Source: MVYY01 sp012517575 (lineage in GTDB: Bacteria; Bacteroidota; Bacteroidia; Bacteroidales; Paludibacteraceae). Taken from it: DNA of 64,000 nt. The stretch is from contig JAVLUG010000007.1 in NCBI GenBank assembly GCA_031629035.1, positions 175,569-239,568 on the forward strand. Direction: 5' to 3'. Below, piece after piece: positions 1 through 8,760 of the stretch. Position 1 is the stretch's first letter. Every line of letters starts with the position of its first letter. Below the pieces are notes generated by a model. The model saw nothing but the letters and a program-made list of their open reading frames with translations, did no database searches and had not been told where the DNA came from. The translations under genes were made by a program, and so were the position numbers.

Positions 1-1
1 T

Positions 2-742
2 GATCGGATATTGCAGGAACTTGACAATCGTCAACTAAAAGCAACTTTTTTTTGTCTGGGTTGGATAGCAGAAAAGCATCCGGATGTGATAAGAAAAATT
101 CATGCGCAGGGTCATCACATTGGTTGTCATTCCTATCAGCATGAATTGGCTACCCGTTTCAGCAGAGAAGAATTTAAAAATGATACCCAAAAAGCCAAAT
201 TTCTGATTGAAGATTTAATTGGTGAACGGGTAGATGCCTATCGTGCTCCGGGTTTTTCCATAACCGAAAATAATACGTGGGCATTAGAAATCTTATCAGA
301 ATTGGGTTTTCTCTATGACTGTTCCATTTTGCCTGCATCGCACGATTATGGAGGATTTCAAAGTTTTACAAATAAACAGCCGGTGTTACTGAAATTGGGA
401 AATGGGTTGCAAATCAAGGAATTTCCTATAAATGTTCACACCATTTTGGATAAAAGTTTTGTTTTTTCGGGAGGTGGTTTTTTCAGATTTTTCCCCTATT
501 TTCTCATTCAACATTGGGCTAAAGATACGGACTATCTTATGACTTATTTTCATGCCAGAGATTTTGATCCCGGCCAACCTGTGATTCAATCACTTCCATT
601 GATTCGCAAATTCAAATCGTATGTAGGTTTATCTACTTCGTTTGCAAAATTTCAAAAATTGCTGGATAATTTTGAATTTATGAGTATTCGTGAGGCAGAT
701 AAAGTGATTGATTGGAAAAATTCTCAAAGTATTGATTTATGA
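2..742 (+). CDS. Polysaccharide deacetylase, DUF3473 type (5' partial)
   Basis: This is the C-terminal part of a carbohydrate esterase 4 (NodB-fold) deacetylase of the kind found in exopolysaccharide clusters. The frame is open to the left edge, so the start lies outside the window; the TTG at 11 is unlikely to be the start because the preceding codons (D-R-I) continue the family pattern before ATFFCLGW. Visible NodB motifs are HHIGCHSYQH, which carries the metal histidines, and YRAPGFS. The tail matches DUF3473: SGGGFFRFFPY and then YFHARDFDPGQP, where the family usually has YFHPWEFDP. It probably N-deacetylates a surface glycan, which agrees with the epimerase 13 bp downstream. The family call is firm; the substrate is unknown. 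Confidence 0.85.
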   Translation, partial: DRILQELDNRQLKATFFCLGWIAEKHPDVIRKIHAQGHHIGCHSYQHELATRFSREEFKNDTQKAKFLIEDLIGERVDAYRAPGFSITENNTWALEILSELGFLYDCSILPASHDYGGFQSFTNKQPVLLKLGNGLQIKEFPINVHTILDKSFVFSGGGFFRFFPYFLIQHWAKDTDYLMTYFHARDFDPGQPVIQSLPLIRKFKSYVGLSTSFAKFQKLLDNFEFMSIREADKVIDWKNSQSIDL

Positions 743-755
743 TAATTTCATTATT

Positions 756-1694
756 ATGAAAATATTAATCACTGGCATTAACGGTTTCGTTGGATCGAAT
801 TTGACAAAGGAGTGGAAAGGACGACATACACTTTATGGAGTGGATATTAATCAAATACATAAAGAAGGTGTGAGTAAAATATTTTTATGGAAAGAATTAA
901 AGGAAATTCCATCGGTAGATGTCATCGTTCACTTGGCAGGCAAAGCACACGACACTAAAAATGAGAGTGAAGCGCCGGAATATTTTGCAGTAAATACAGG
1001 ACTGACACAAAAAATTTTCGACTACTTTTTGGAATCGGATGCCGAAAAATTCATCTTTTTCAGTTCGGTGAAAGCAGCGGCAGAAAGTGTCCCGGATGAA
1101 TTTCTTACCGAAGATGTGATTTCTGCTCCCAAAGGACCTTACGGTGAATCGAAGATTAAAGCTGAAGAATATATCCTCAGCAAACAGGCAATGACAGCTC
1201 AACGACAGAAAAAGGCATATATTTTACGACCATGTATGATTCATGGGCCCGGAAATAAAGGAAATTTGAATTTGCTGTATAAGGTAGTAAAGATGGGAAT
1301 ACCATGGCCATTAGGGGCTTACGAAAATCGACGTTCTTTTTGCAGTATTGATAATTTATCTTATGTAGTAGAGCAGTTGATTGTCCGAGACGATATTCCT
1401 TCGGGCATTTATCAGGTGTGCGACGATGAGCCATTATCGACCAATGAACTGATACGGTTGATAAACGAATCGTTGGGGAAAAAGACGTGGATATGGAAAC
1501 TGCCGAAGTTTTTCATGACCGGCACTGCTGCTATTAGTGGCGCTTTACACCTGCCGCTCAACAAGGAGCGGTTGCGGAAACTGACAGAGAATTACGTAGT
1601 AAGCAACCAAAAAATAAAATCGGCTTTGGGTATCAAAAAAATGCCTGTGTCTGCGCAGGAAGGGATAAAGAAAACGCTGGAAAGCTTTAAATGA
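756..1694 (+). CDS. NAD-dependent sugar-nucleotide epimerase/dehydratase (extended SDR)
   Basis: Extended short-chain dehydrogenase acting on nucleotide sugars. The N-terminus MKILITGINGFVGSNL has the Rossmann glycine motif, and YGESK is the catalytic Tyr-x-x-x-Lys. I start it at the ATG at 756 (312 aa), because the longer frame from 708 adds residues that overlap the deacetylase and precede the canonical MKILITG start. It follows the deacetylase by 13 bp. The next gene on the strand is a membrane sugar-phosphate transferase, a pairing seen at the end of many O-antigen and capsule clusters, where the epimerase makes the first sugar and the transferase puts it on undecaprenyl phosphate. The exact substrate cannot be read from the sequence. 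Confidence 0.85.
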   Translation: MKILITGINGFVGSNLTKEWKGRHTLYGVDINQIHKEGVSKIFLWKELKEIPSVDVIVHLAGKAHDTKNESEAPEYFAVNTGLTQKIFDYFLESDAEKFIFFSSVKAAAESVPDEFLTEDVISAPKGPYGESKIKAEEYILSKQAMTAQRQKKAYILRPCMIHGPGNKGNLNLLYKVVKMGIPWPLGAYENRRSFCSIDNLSYVVEQLIVRDDIPSGIYQVCDDEPLSTNELIRLINESLGKKTWIWKLPKFFMTGTAAISGALHLPLNKERLRKLTENYVVSNQKIKSALGIKKMPVSAQEGIKKTLESFK

Positions 1695-1769
1695 TGATTC
1701 GGTCTAATTTGTTTCCGGTAGCGGTTGAAATTCGGAGAAACAACAAATCATCGAAAAGCAAGAAAAAAT

Positions 1770-1925
1770 ATATTTCTCGCAGATGGGCGCAGATTGAAAA
1801 TCGCAGATGGACGCAGAGAAGTAATATTATTAGCGAGAAAAGATCTGCGTAGATCAGCGAGAAAAGAAATAGATGGGTTCACGCAGTTAATCGCAGTTAA
1901 TCGCAGATAAATAAAACAAAAAAGA
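1770..1925. repeat. Degenerate GCAGAT/GCGAGAAAA intergenic repeats
   Basis: About 150 bp of short, degenerate units such as TCGCAGATGGGCGCAGAT, ATCTGCGTAGATCAGCGAG and two copies of AGTTAATCGC. There is no credible reading frame. The same vocabulary (ATCAGCG, GCGAGAAAG, CGCAGAT) returns at 3088-3203, on the other side of the next gene. It fills most of the 387 bp gap 1695-2081. Confidence 0.6.
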
Positions 1926-1953
1926 TTTGCGTGACTTAGCGTATAGGCAATAA

Positions 1954-1980
1954 AAATTCTCCATATTGGAGGAATTTTTT
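1954..1980 (+). terminator. Possible Rho-independent terminator
   Basis: An imperfect hairpin (AAATTCTCC, ATATT loop, GGAGGAATTT, one bulge) followed by a T run. It lies 260 bp after the epimerase gene and could end that transcript beyond the repeat patch. Confidence 0.4.
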
Positions 1981-2081
1981 CCATAAATCAATAGAATATA
2001 GGTTATGCGATAACTAATTGTTGATGCGTTGATGATTTTAATCGAGAAAAAACATCAAATCAACAAATTAACAGATTAACA

Positions 2082-3059
2082 ATGAAATATCTTAGTATAT
2101 TTATCTTGCTCGTTGCAGTAGAATTACTTTACTTCCGCATCGGAAAGCATTATAATATCATCGATAAACCGAATGAACGCAGTTCACATAGTCATGTTAC
2201 CCTAAGAGGTGGAGGAATTATTTATTGGGTGGCAGCACTTTTTTGCGTATTAATGAATATCTCCACGATTTCGTTGTGGTTTTTAGCCGGCATTTCCTTA
2301 ATTGCGGTTGTCAGTTTCTGGGATGATGTAAACGGATTAAGTCCAAAATTTCGTTTATTTGTCCATTTGTTGGCTATGTCTTTAATTTTTTATGCACTAA
2401 AGCTATATGGTAATTATCCATGGTGGGCAATCGTCATGGGTTATATTGTTTTTATTGGTATTCTTAATGCATATAATTTTATGGATGGCATTAACGGAAT
2501 TACGGGGCTGTACAGTTTAACTGTTTTAGGATCATTGCAATATGTAAATTTACATGGTGTTTCGTTTGTCCATCCCGACTTTATTTGGTTTCCCATGTTG
2601 GCATCAGTAGTTTTTCTATTTTTCAATTTTCGTAAAAAAGCACGTTGTTTTGCCGGCGACGTAGGGAGTATGAGCATCGCTTTCTGGTCGGTTTTTCTTT
2701 TGCTGCAGTTAATGATAAAAACACAGAATTTGATTTGGATTGGTTTTTTAATGGTTTATGGGGTTGATACGGTGTGTACCATTTTACATAGAATTTATTT
2801 AAAGCAGAATCTCATGGAAGCACATCGATTGCATTTTTTCCAAATTCTTGCCAATGAGCAACAAATGCCTCATCAAGCAGTTTCGTTCATATATGCAGCA
2901 GTACAATTTGTATGTTGTTTCCTGATCATTCGATTTTATCCAATTATGGGCTGGTGGATATTTGTTATTCTTTCAGTTATTTTAACTGCCACATATTGTC
3001 TGAAATTTAGATTGATGAAACATCCGAAAAAATTGAAGATGGATTCTGCAATTTCATAA
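2082..3059 (+). CDS. GT family 4 (WecA/MraY-like) undecaprenyl-phosphate sugar-1-phosphate transferase
   Basis: A 325-residue polytopic membrane protein of the polyprenyl-phosphate HexNAc-1-phosphate transferase family. It would start glycan assembly by moving a sugar phosphate from UDP-sugar to undecaprenyl phosphate. Family motifs are DDVNGLSPKFR (paired Asp), NAYNFMDGINGITG (Asn/Asp loop) and AHRLHFFQ (cytoplasmic His motif). The rest is alternating hydrophobic segments. Together with the upstream epimerase it probably provides the first sugar of a surface polysaccharide. It is the last plus-strand gene of the cluster. The enzyme class is firm; the sugar is not known. Confidence 0.85.
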   Translation: MKYLSIFILLVAVELLYFRIGKHYNIIDKPNERSSHSHVTLRGGGIIYWVAALFCVLMNISTISLWFLAGISLIAVVSFWDDVNGLSPKFRLFVHLLAMSLIFYALKLYGNYPWWAIVMGYIVFIGILNAYNFMDGINGITGLYSLTVLGSLQYVNLHGVSFVHPDFIWFPMLASVVFLFFNFRKKARCFAGDVGSMSIAFWSVFLLLQLMIKTQNLIWIGFLMVYGVDTVCTILHRIYLKQNLMEAHRLHFFQILANEQQMPHQAVSFIYAAVQFVCCFLIIRFYPIMGWWIFVILSVILTATYCLKFRLMKHPKKLKMDSAIS

Positions 3060-3087
3060 AAATTTAATTCAATTTTATTAACAATAA

Positions 3088-3203
3088 AAGAGATATCCGC
3101 GCTAATCAGCGAAAAAGAATCAGCGTTAATACGCGAGAAAGAAAAAAATACATCTCTCGCAGTTGATCGCAGATCAAATACGCAGAAAGGCGCAGAAAAA
3201 TAA
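3088..3203. repeat. Second patch of degenerate GCGAGAAAG/CGCAGA intergenic repeats
   Basis: Between the convergent transferase and chain-length genes lie units such as CGCTAATCAGCG, CAGCGTTAATACGCGAGAAA and CTCGCAGTTGATCGCAGATC, followed by CGCAGAAAGGCGCAGAAA. They resemble the patch at 1770-1925. Several units are short inverted repeats. No gene is supported here. Confidence 0.6.
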
Positions 3204-3243
3204 TCTGCTTTTATCAGATTTTTTAAGTCGGGAAAAGAAAGCC

Positions 3244-4206
3244 CTACTTTTTGAAAAACTGAATTACCTTTTGGAGTTGTTCGAGGCAAGCGGCAAGTGT
3301 CAGACCTAAAGCCAATCCTATCAAAATGCCATAAATTCCATATTTGAGTCTTCCATTCATAGGAAAAGGATTGACAACAAACCCTGATGGCAATACCATA
3401 GGTTGTTTGTAGGTTAGCAATTCAGATTCAGCTTCCGATTTTACCTTTTGAAGAAACAGTATATCTCCATAAAAAAGTTGTTTCTGCTGTTCTCCCACAA
3501 TCAAACGGTCTTTTGACCATTTTAACTGTTTTTCCGTATCCTTAAAATACGAAATTTTAGCCAAGCTATCCAATCGTTGCATTTCAGCAACAGAAATATC
3601 GATTTTTCCTTTCAATTCATTTCTTCGAGCTGTATATTTAAGCTGAACAATTGGTTGTGAATTAAAGAAATTTAAAATTGCCTTTTCAACTTGAGGAACT
3701 TGAGAAATATTTCGGGTAATAAGGCGAAAATATATTTTATCTTTCATTCGAACATTTAAGGTGTCCTCTAATGAATGGTTATTGGCAAAATCAACCATAT
3801 CTGGAGTTGAATCATTCAGATAATCAATTACATAAAAGGAATTGAAAGATACGATGTTCTTTGCAATGCTGTCGGGTAATAACAATTTCGTGCTTAGTGA
3901 AGAATATTGGTTATCGGCTCTCGATTGTTCCAGTTGTCCAGCAATTTCTTTCATTGTGAAAGCATCAACCCCGTACAGGGAGGCCATAGCTTCTGCTGAA
4001 TATTGTCTGTTACTTGGTCGAGCCATGTATTCACCTATTGCAAAACATAAGACAATTAGCGTTAAGGTTAGATATTTTTTTCGATAACCTGCCTTCAATA
4101 GATACAAAATAAAGTTGATAAAAGATTTACTTACTTTTACCACCCAGGCATTGAACATTTTTATCAAATCCAGCAAATTAATTTCTTTAGTATTTTTCTC
4201 GTCCAT
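3244..4206 (-). CDS. Chain-length determinant (Wzz-like) inner-membrane protein
   Basis: A 320-residue protein with the Wzz/polysaccharide co-polymerase layout. It has a short cytoplasmic N-terminus (MDEKNTKEINLLDLIKMF), a first membrane segment near residues 50-68 (LTLTLIVLCFAIGEYMA) and a long periplasmic region of mixed helix. A second membrane segment lies close to the C-terminus (GIYGILIGLALGLTLAACL), preceded by the proline-rich PSGFVVNPFP found just before TM2 in this family. Such proteins set the length of exported O-antigen or exopolysaccharide chains. It converges on the transferase gene and belongs to the same surface polysaccharide region. No ATP-binding kinase domain is present. 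Confidence 0.75.
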   Translation of the reverse strand: MDEKNTKEINLLDLIKMFNAWVVKVSKSFINFILYLLKAGYRKKYLTLTLIVLCFAIGEYMARPSNRQYSAEAMASLYGVDAFTMKEIAGQLEQSRADNQYSSLSTKLLLPDSIAKNIVSFNSFYVIDYLNDSTPDMVDFANNHSLEDTLNVRMKDKIYFRLITRNISQVPQVEKAILNFFNSQPIVQLKYTARRNELKGKIDISVAEMQRLDSLAKISYFKDTEKQLKWSKDRLIVGEQQKQLFYGDILFLQKVKSEAESELLTYKQPMVLPSGFVVNPFPMNGRLKYGIYGILIGLALGLTLAACLEQLQKVIQFFKK

Positions 4207-4248
4207 ATTGATTGAATATTTATTTGTTTTTCAAAATCGATTGCCTAA

Positions 4249-4932
4249 TTATTCTTCTTTCCATTGCTCTATATCATAACTTTCTTCCCAATAATCTTCA
4301 CCTTCATTTTTATTATCATCTTCTTCTTCCCATTCTGGTTTGGGAGGTTGTGGTCCTCTGTGCCTGTACACAAAAGCCAAAAAAATTCCTGTTACGGCTC
4401 CCGATAAATGTCCTTCCCACGAAACCGGATCGTCGGGCAACCACGGGAAAAGATGCCAAACCATGCTGCCATAAATGAATACAACAATTAACGAAATGGC
4501 TATCAATGGTATATGTTTCCTGATAATTCCGCTGAAAAATAGAAAAAAAGCCAATGAATAAATGATGCCACTTGCACCAATGTGATAGCTTTCGCGTCCT
4601 ATACACCATAAAATAAAGCCACTTAATACTGCTGAAGTAATCAGCACGCGGTTGGCAACTTCACTGTAAAAATAATACAAGCAAATTCCCAAAATAAAAA
4701 ATGAAAGAGCATTGTTCATTAAGTGTCTCCAATCGGCATGAATGAATGTGTATGTAAATATGCTCCAAATATTTTCCAATTTTCTGGGATAAATACCGGC
4801 TTTGTGAAAATCCCAATCCATGCCATGTTCCAGAGCAAAACACAAAATCCACAAAATACATACGATTAAAGGAACAAAAATAGCAAATTTCCATCGTTGC
4901 TTCTCCAATTCATTTTCGCTGTCGCTCGTCAT
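4249..4932 (-). CDS. Rhomboid-family intramembrane serine protease
   Basis: A 227-residue membrane protein. The catalytic serine motif GASG places the nucleophile at Ser121, and His175 in the later segment (EGHLSGAVTG) completes the dyad. ADWRHLMNNA (residues 66-75) is the conserved HxxxN region of TM2. Six hydrophobic segments are followed by a very acidic C-terminal tail (EEEDDNKNEGEDYWEE). Rhomboids cleave single-pass membrane proteins within the bilayer; the substrate is unknown. It ends 42 bp upstream of the chain-length gene on the same strand, but nothing links them in function. Confidence 0.85.
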   Translation of the reverse strand: MTSDSENELEKQRWKFAIFVPLIVCILWILCFALEHGMDWDFHKAGIYPRKLENIWSIFTYTFIHADWRHLMNNALSFFILGICLYYFYSEVANRVLITSAVLSGFILWCIGRESYHIGASGIIYSLAFFLFFSGIIRKHIPLIAISLIVVFIYGSMVWHLFPWLPDDPVSWEGHLSGAVTGIFLAFVYRHRGPQPPKPEWEEEDDNKNEGEDYWEESYDIEQWKEE

Positions 4933-5239
4933 TCCGTAGCACTATTTTCTAAATAACGTCTTCCAAACACTAAAAATTACATCAAAGGTAAAAATTTTTT
5001 TATTTGGGAAGATATTTTTTAACGGTCAGATGAACTTTCTCTACAATTTAGTAATCATTTTTTTGAATACATTTTATAAAATTTTGATAAACAATAAATT
5101 GCGAATATCAATCAAATTTATAATTAAGAGCAATCGAAAAAAATTTTCAAACATTGAAAAAATTATCAACTTTCTTTTTTTAAATAGGAAATTTTGAATA
5201 AATTGCAAGCAATATTTTCAATCATTCGAAGGAATGAAT

Positions 5240-5269
5240 TTTGTGCTTTTTAAAATTTCTATACTTTTT
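5240..5269 (+). promoter_or_regulatory. Candidate promoter of the glycogen operon
   Basis: In the 381 bp AT-rich gap 4933-5313 there is TTTG (5240-5243), 18 bp of spacer and TACTTTTT (5262-5269), close to the Bacteroidetes -33 TTTG and -7 TAnnTTTG. Initiation near 5276 would give a leader of about 38 nt. Nothing else is recognisable in this gap. Confidence 0.35.
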
Positions 5270-5313
5270 CGTTGATAATATTGATAATCAGATAATCAAA
5301 GAATAAAAATCAA

Positions 5314-7254
5314 ATGAGTTATCTAAGTTTCGACAAATCCTTATTAATTAATCTTGAACGGTCTCTTTCGAAAGAAATTCTGCGTACCAATCGTGCCGGT
5401 ACTTACAATAGTTCTACTCTGATAGATTGCAACACCAGAAAATATCATGGGCAATTGGTAGTACCTATACCTGAATTGGGCGAAGCGAACCATGTTTTGC
5501 TCTCTTCGTTGGATGAAACCATTGTTCAGCATGGAATAGAGTTCAATTTGGGAGTTCATCAGTATGAAGCGAACAACTTTTATCCAAATGGGCACAAATA
5601 TATTCGCCAATTTGACTGCGAGATTATTCCAAGAACAATTTATCGTGTGGGTGGAGCAATTCTTTCTAAAGAACGCATGCTGGTTTCTTTTGAACCGCGC
5701 ATTCTTTTCAAATATACTTTGTTGGAAGCTCATTCACCAACTTTTTTACGCTTTAAACCTTTTCTGGCTTTTCGAAATGTACATCAACTTACTCATCAAA
5801 ATACAGAAGCCAATTGTGATTTTCAGGAAGTTTCCAATGGGATAGCTATGAAACTTTATGAAAATTATCCGACACTTTATATGCAACTTTCCAAAAAGAA
5901 TGTTTATCAACATTATCCTGACTGGTACAAAAATATAGAATATTTCAAAGAAAAGGAGAGAGGCTTTGAATATAGGGAAGACTTGCTGGTACCGGGTTCT
6001 TTTGAAATTCCCATAAAAAAAGGAGAATCTGTAATTTTCTCTGCCGGCATATCGGAAATTTCTACTTCTACGCTTAAAACTCTTTGGGAGAAGGAATTGA
6101 AAAAAAGAAATCCGCGTTCGGATATGTTCAGTGCATTGAAAAATTCTGCCCAGCAATTTTACAAACGCGAGGGCGACAAAACTTATTTATTGGCAGGTTA
6201 TCCGTGGTTTACGGCACGGGCTAGAGATGAATTTGTAGCTTTGCCCGGTTGTACGTTATCGATTGGTAGAATGGAATATTTCGATGCCATAATTGAAACG
6301 GCCATTCCTGAAATTGAAAATTTTATTAACGAAAACAAAGTCAGCTCCAAACTCAAAGAAATTGATGCTCCCGACGTTTTGTTGTGGTTTGTGTGGACGA
6401 TTCAGCAATATGCTCGTCACACTTCACTTTCAGAAACAGCGCAGCGTTTCGGAAAACTGGTTGCTTCAATTATTTCTTTTGTTCGCAAACAACGGCATCC
6501 CAATCTTTTTCTCCACAACAACGGCTTGCTTTATGTGAATGGTTTGGAGAAACCTGCAACGTGGATGAATGCGGTAGAAAATGGCAGACCCATTACTCCT
6601 CGAACTGGTTACGTAGTTGAAATTAATGCACTTTGGTATAATGCTTTGAAATTTTCTTCTCAACTTCTTGGTGAAATGGGAGAGGAGATGGAAGCCAATG
6701 TAATAGACTATCAGGCAGGCATATTAAGAGAATCGTTCATAAAAACTTTTTGGAATGGAAACTATCTTTACGACTTTGTTAACGGCAATTACAATGACAA
6801 GGAAGTTAGACCAAACATGATTTATGCAGTGGGCTTACCATTCTCTCCTCTTGAAAAATCACAGCAGAAGTTGATTCTCGATATTGTAACCAAAGAATTG
6901 TTGACACCGAAAGGATTAAGAACCATCAGCCCTAAAAGTGGTATGTATCGTCCGGTGTACATAGGTGGACAGTTGGAAAGAGACCGAAATTACCACAATG
7001 GGCCTGTTTGGCCTTTTACTTTTGGTGCATTTGTTGAAGCTTACTTGAAAATTTACAAAATGAGTGGAAAATCTTTTATCGAAAGAATGATGATTGGCTT
7101 CGAGGCAGAAATGAAAGAATTGTGTGTCGGTACGCTTTCCGAATTATATGACGGGAATCCACCTTTTAAGGGACACGGCGGAATGTCTTTTGCCATGAAT
7201 GTGGGAGAAGTATTGCGTGTAATGGAAATTTTGAAAGAATATAAAGAAGACTAA
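5314..7254 (+). CDS. Glycogen debranching enzyme (amylo-alpha-1,6-glucosidase, GH133-like)
   Basis: A 646-residue enzyme that removes alpha-1,6 branches from glycogen-like glucans. The N-terminal beta-rich domain (to about residue 260) opens with the family pattern TNRAGTYNSSTLIDCNTRKYHGQLV. The C-terminal (alpha/alpha)6 domain has LAGYPWFTARARDEFVALPG and the acidic catalytic region around RPNMIYAVGLPFSP and YHNGPVWPFTFGAF. It is the first gene of a co-directional set with a GT4 glycosyltransferase (67 bp on) and a GH57 amylase, an arrangement known from Bacteroides and relatives for intracellular alpha-glucan turnover. No signal peptide is seen, so it should be cytoplasmic. Confidence 0.9.
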   Translation: MSYLSFDKSLLINLERSLSKEILRTNRAGTYNSSTLIDCNTRKYHGQLVVPIPELGEANHVLLSSLDETIVQHGIEFNLGVHQYEANNFYPNGHKYIRQFDCEIIPRTIYRVGGAILSKERMLVSFEPRILFKYTLLEAHSPTFLRFKPFLAFRNVHQLTHQNTEANCDFQEVSNGIAMKLYENYPTLYMQLSKKNVYQHYPDWYKNIEYFKEKERGFEYREDLLVPGSFEIPIKKGESVIFSAGISEISTSTLKTLWEKELKKRNPRSDMFSALKNSAQQFYKREGDKTYLLAGYPWFTARARDEFVALPGCTLSIGRMEYFDAIIETAIPEIENFINENKVSSKLKEIDAPDVLLWFVWTIQQYARHTSLSETAQRFGKLVASIISFVRKQRHPNLFLHNNGLLYVNGLEKPATWMNAVENGRPITPRTGYVVEINALWYNALKFSSQLLGEMGEEMEANVIDYQAGILRESFIKTFWNGNYLYDFVNGNYNDKEVRPNMIYAVGLPFSPLEKSQQKLILDIVTKELLTPKGLRTISPKSGMYRPVYIGGQLERDRNYHNGPVWPFTFGAFVEAYLKIYKMSGKSFIERMMIGFEAEMKELCVGTLSELYDGNPPFKGHGGMSFAMNVGEVLRVMEILKEYKED

Positions 7255-7321
7255 TACCACTGAATTTGGTGTAAACGGAAAGTTTAGAGGTGAGTATATA
7301 CGATGAAAAACTGAAGAATGT

Positions 7322-8578
7322 ATGAAAGTACTAATGTTTGGCTGGGAATTTCCTCCTCATATTTTGGGCGGTTTGGGAACGGCTTCCTATGGATTGGTGA
7401 AAGCCATGGCTGGCAAGCCCGATATGGATATCACTTTTGTAATTCCCAAGCCTCACGGTGACGAAGACCAAAGTTTCTTAAAAATTATTGGTGCCAGTTA
7501 TGTGCCGGTAGTTTGGAAAGAAAACGATTGGAATTATGTTAACGAGCGCATAGGCTGGATCATGAATCCCGATGAATATTTCTGGCTGAGAAATGGGATC
7601 AAATACGATTTTCGTAGAATTTATACCAACGATTTAGGTTGTATCGAATTTTCCGGTCGTTATCCCGAAAATTTGCTGGAGGAAATTTCAAATTATGAAG
7701 CTGTGGCAAGTGTGTTGGCACATCAATTGAGCTTCGATGTGATCCATTCACACGACTGGTTGACTTATCCAGCCGGTATTTTTGCCAAACAAATCAGCGG
7801 AAAACCTTTAGTAGTTCATGTGCATGCTACTGAATTTGATCGCAGCAGGGGAAATGTAAATCCCATAGTTTATGATATTGAAAAAAGAGGAATGGATGCT
7901 GCAAATCATATTATTACCGTTAGCAATTTGACCCGAAATATTGTGATTGAAAAATATTTTCAAGATCCAAAAAAGGTTACAACCGTTCACAATGCCGTTG
8001 AACCTCTTCCTGATGTTGATTCTTATGTTAAAACACCGAGAAGCGACAAAATCGTAACATTTTTGGGAAGAATAACCATGCAAAAAGGGCCGGAATATTT
8101 CGTAGAGGCAGCCGAACGTGTACTGAAAAAAAATAAAAAAGTTCGCTTTGTGATGGCAGGTAATGGGGATATGATGTTGGATATGATTAATTTGGCTGCA
8201 AAGCGTCGTATTACAGATCGTTTTCATTTTACCGGTTTTCTAAAGGGCAGGCAGGTTTATCAAATGCTGGCCGATAGCGATGTATATATCATGCCTTCAG
8301 TATCCGAACCTTTTGGGATTTCTCCGTTGGAAGCCATGCAAGTGGGAACGCCAACCATAATTTCAAAACAATCAGGTTGCTCGGAAATTTTAACGCATTC
8401 TATCAAAATCGACTATTGGGATATCGATGGCATGGCCGATGCAGTAAATGCCATTATCAGAAACCCGGCCATGTACAAAAGCCTTCACGAATTGGGAAGG
8501 GAAGAAGTTAATAATATTCGTTGGGAGGATGCAGGGGAAAAAGTAATTAAAATATACAACAGTTTATTGGGAAAATAA
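7322..8578 (+). CDS. GT4 glycosyltransferase, glycogen synthase-like
   Basis: A 418-residue GT-B glycosyltransferase. The N-terminal domain starts MFGWEFPPHILGGLGTA, the glycine-rich loop of the glycogen/starch synthase fold. The C-terminal domain has LGRITMQKGPEYFVEAA and MPSVSEPFGISPLEAMQVG, the E-x7-E nucleotide-sugar motif. Placed between a debranching enzyme and a GH57 amylase, it probably extends or transfers alpha-glucan chains. GT4 members with this context are the likely glycogen synthases of Bacteroidetes that lack a GT5 enzyme, but whether this genome has a separate glgA cannot be told from the window. Confidence 0.8.
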   Translation: MKVLMFGWEFPPHILGGLGTASYGLVKAMAGKPDMDITFVIPKPHGDEDQSFLKIIGASYVPVVWKENDWNYVNERIGWIMNPDEYFWLRNGIKYDFRRIYTNDLGCIEFSGRYPENLLEEISNYEAVASVLAHQLSFDVIHSHDWLTYPAGIFAKQISGKPLVVHVHATEFDRSRGNVNPIVYDIEKRGMDAANHIITVSNLTRNIVIEKYFQDPKKVTTVHNAVEPLPDVDSYVKTPRSDKIVTFLGRITMQKGPEYFVEAAERVLKKNKKVRFVMAGNGDMMLDMINLAAKRRITDRFHFTGFLKGRQVYQMLADSDVYIMPSVSEPFGISPLEAMQVGTPTIISKQSGCSEILTHSIKIDYWDIDGMADAVNAIIRNPAMYKSLHELGREEVNNIRWEDAGEKVIKIYNSLLGK

Positions 8579-8760
8579 TGTTCCTAAAATTAATTCTATT
8601 TTCTGAAATAGGGCTTTGTTAATAAATTATCTTTCTGATAATCAAATTTATAAATTAAAACTAATTTTTTGTTTGAAGGGATTTATTACTGTTTATTGGA
8701 GTAAGAAATAGCAGAGAACAGTAAATTCAATTCCGAACTTAAAGAAAAAAGGATAAACGT

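Noticed and set aside
1725..1910. 61-codon frame across the first repeat patch
   Set aside because: It is made of the repeat words themselves and has an opposite-strand frame of equal quality.
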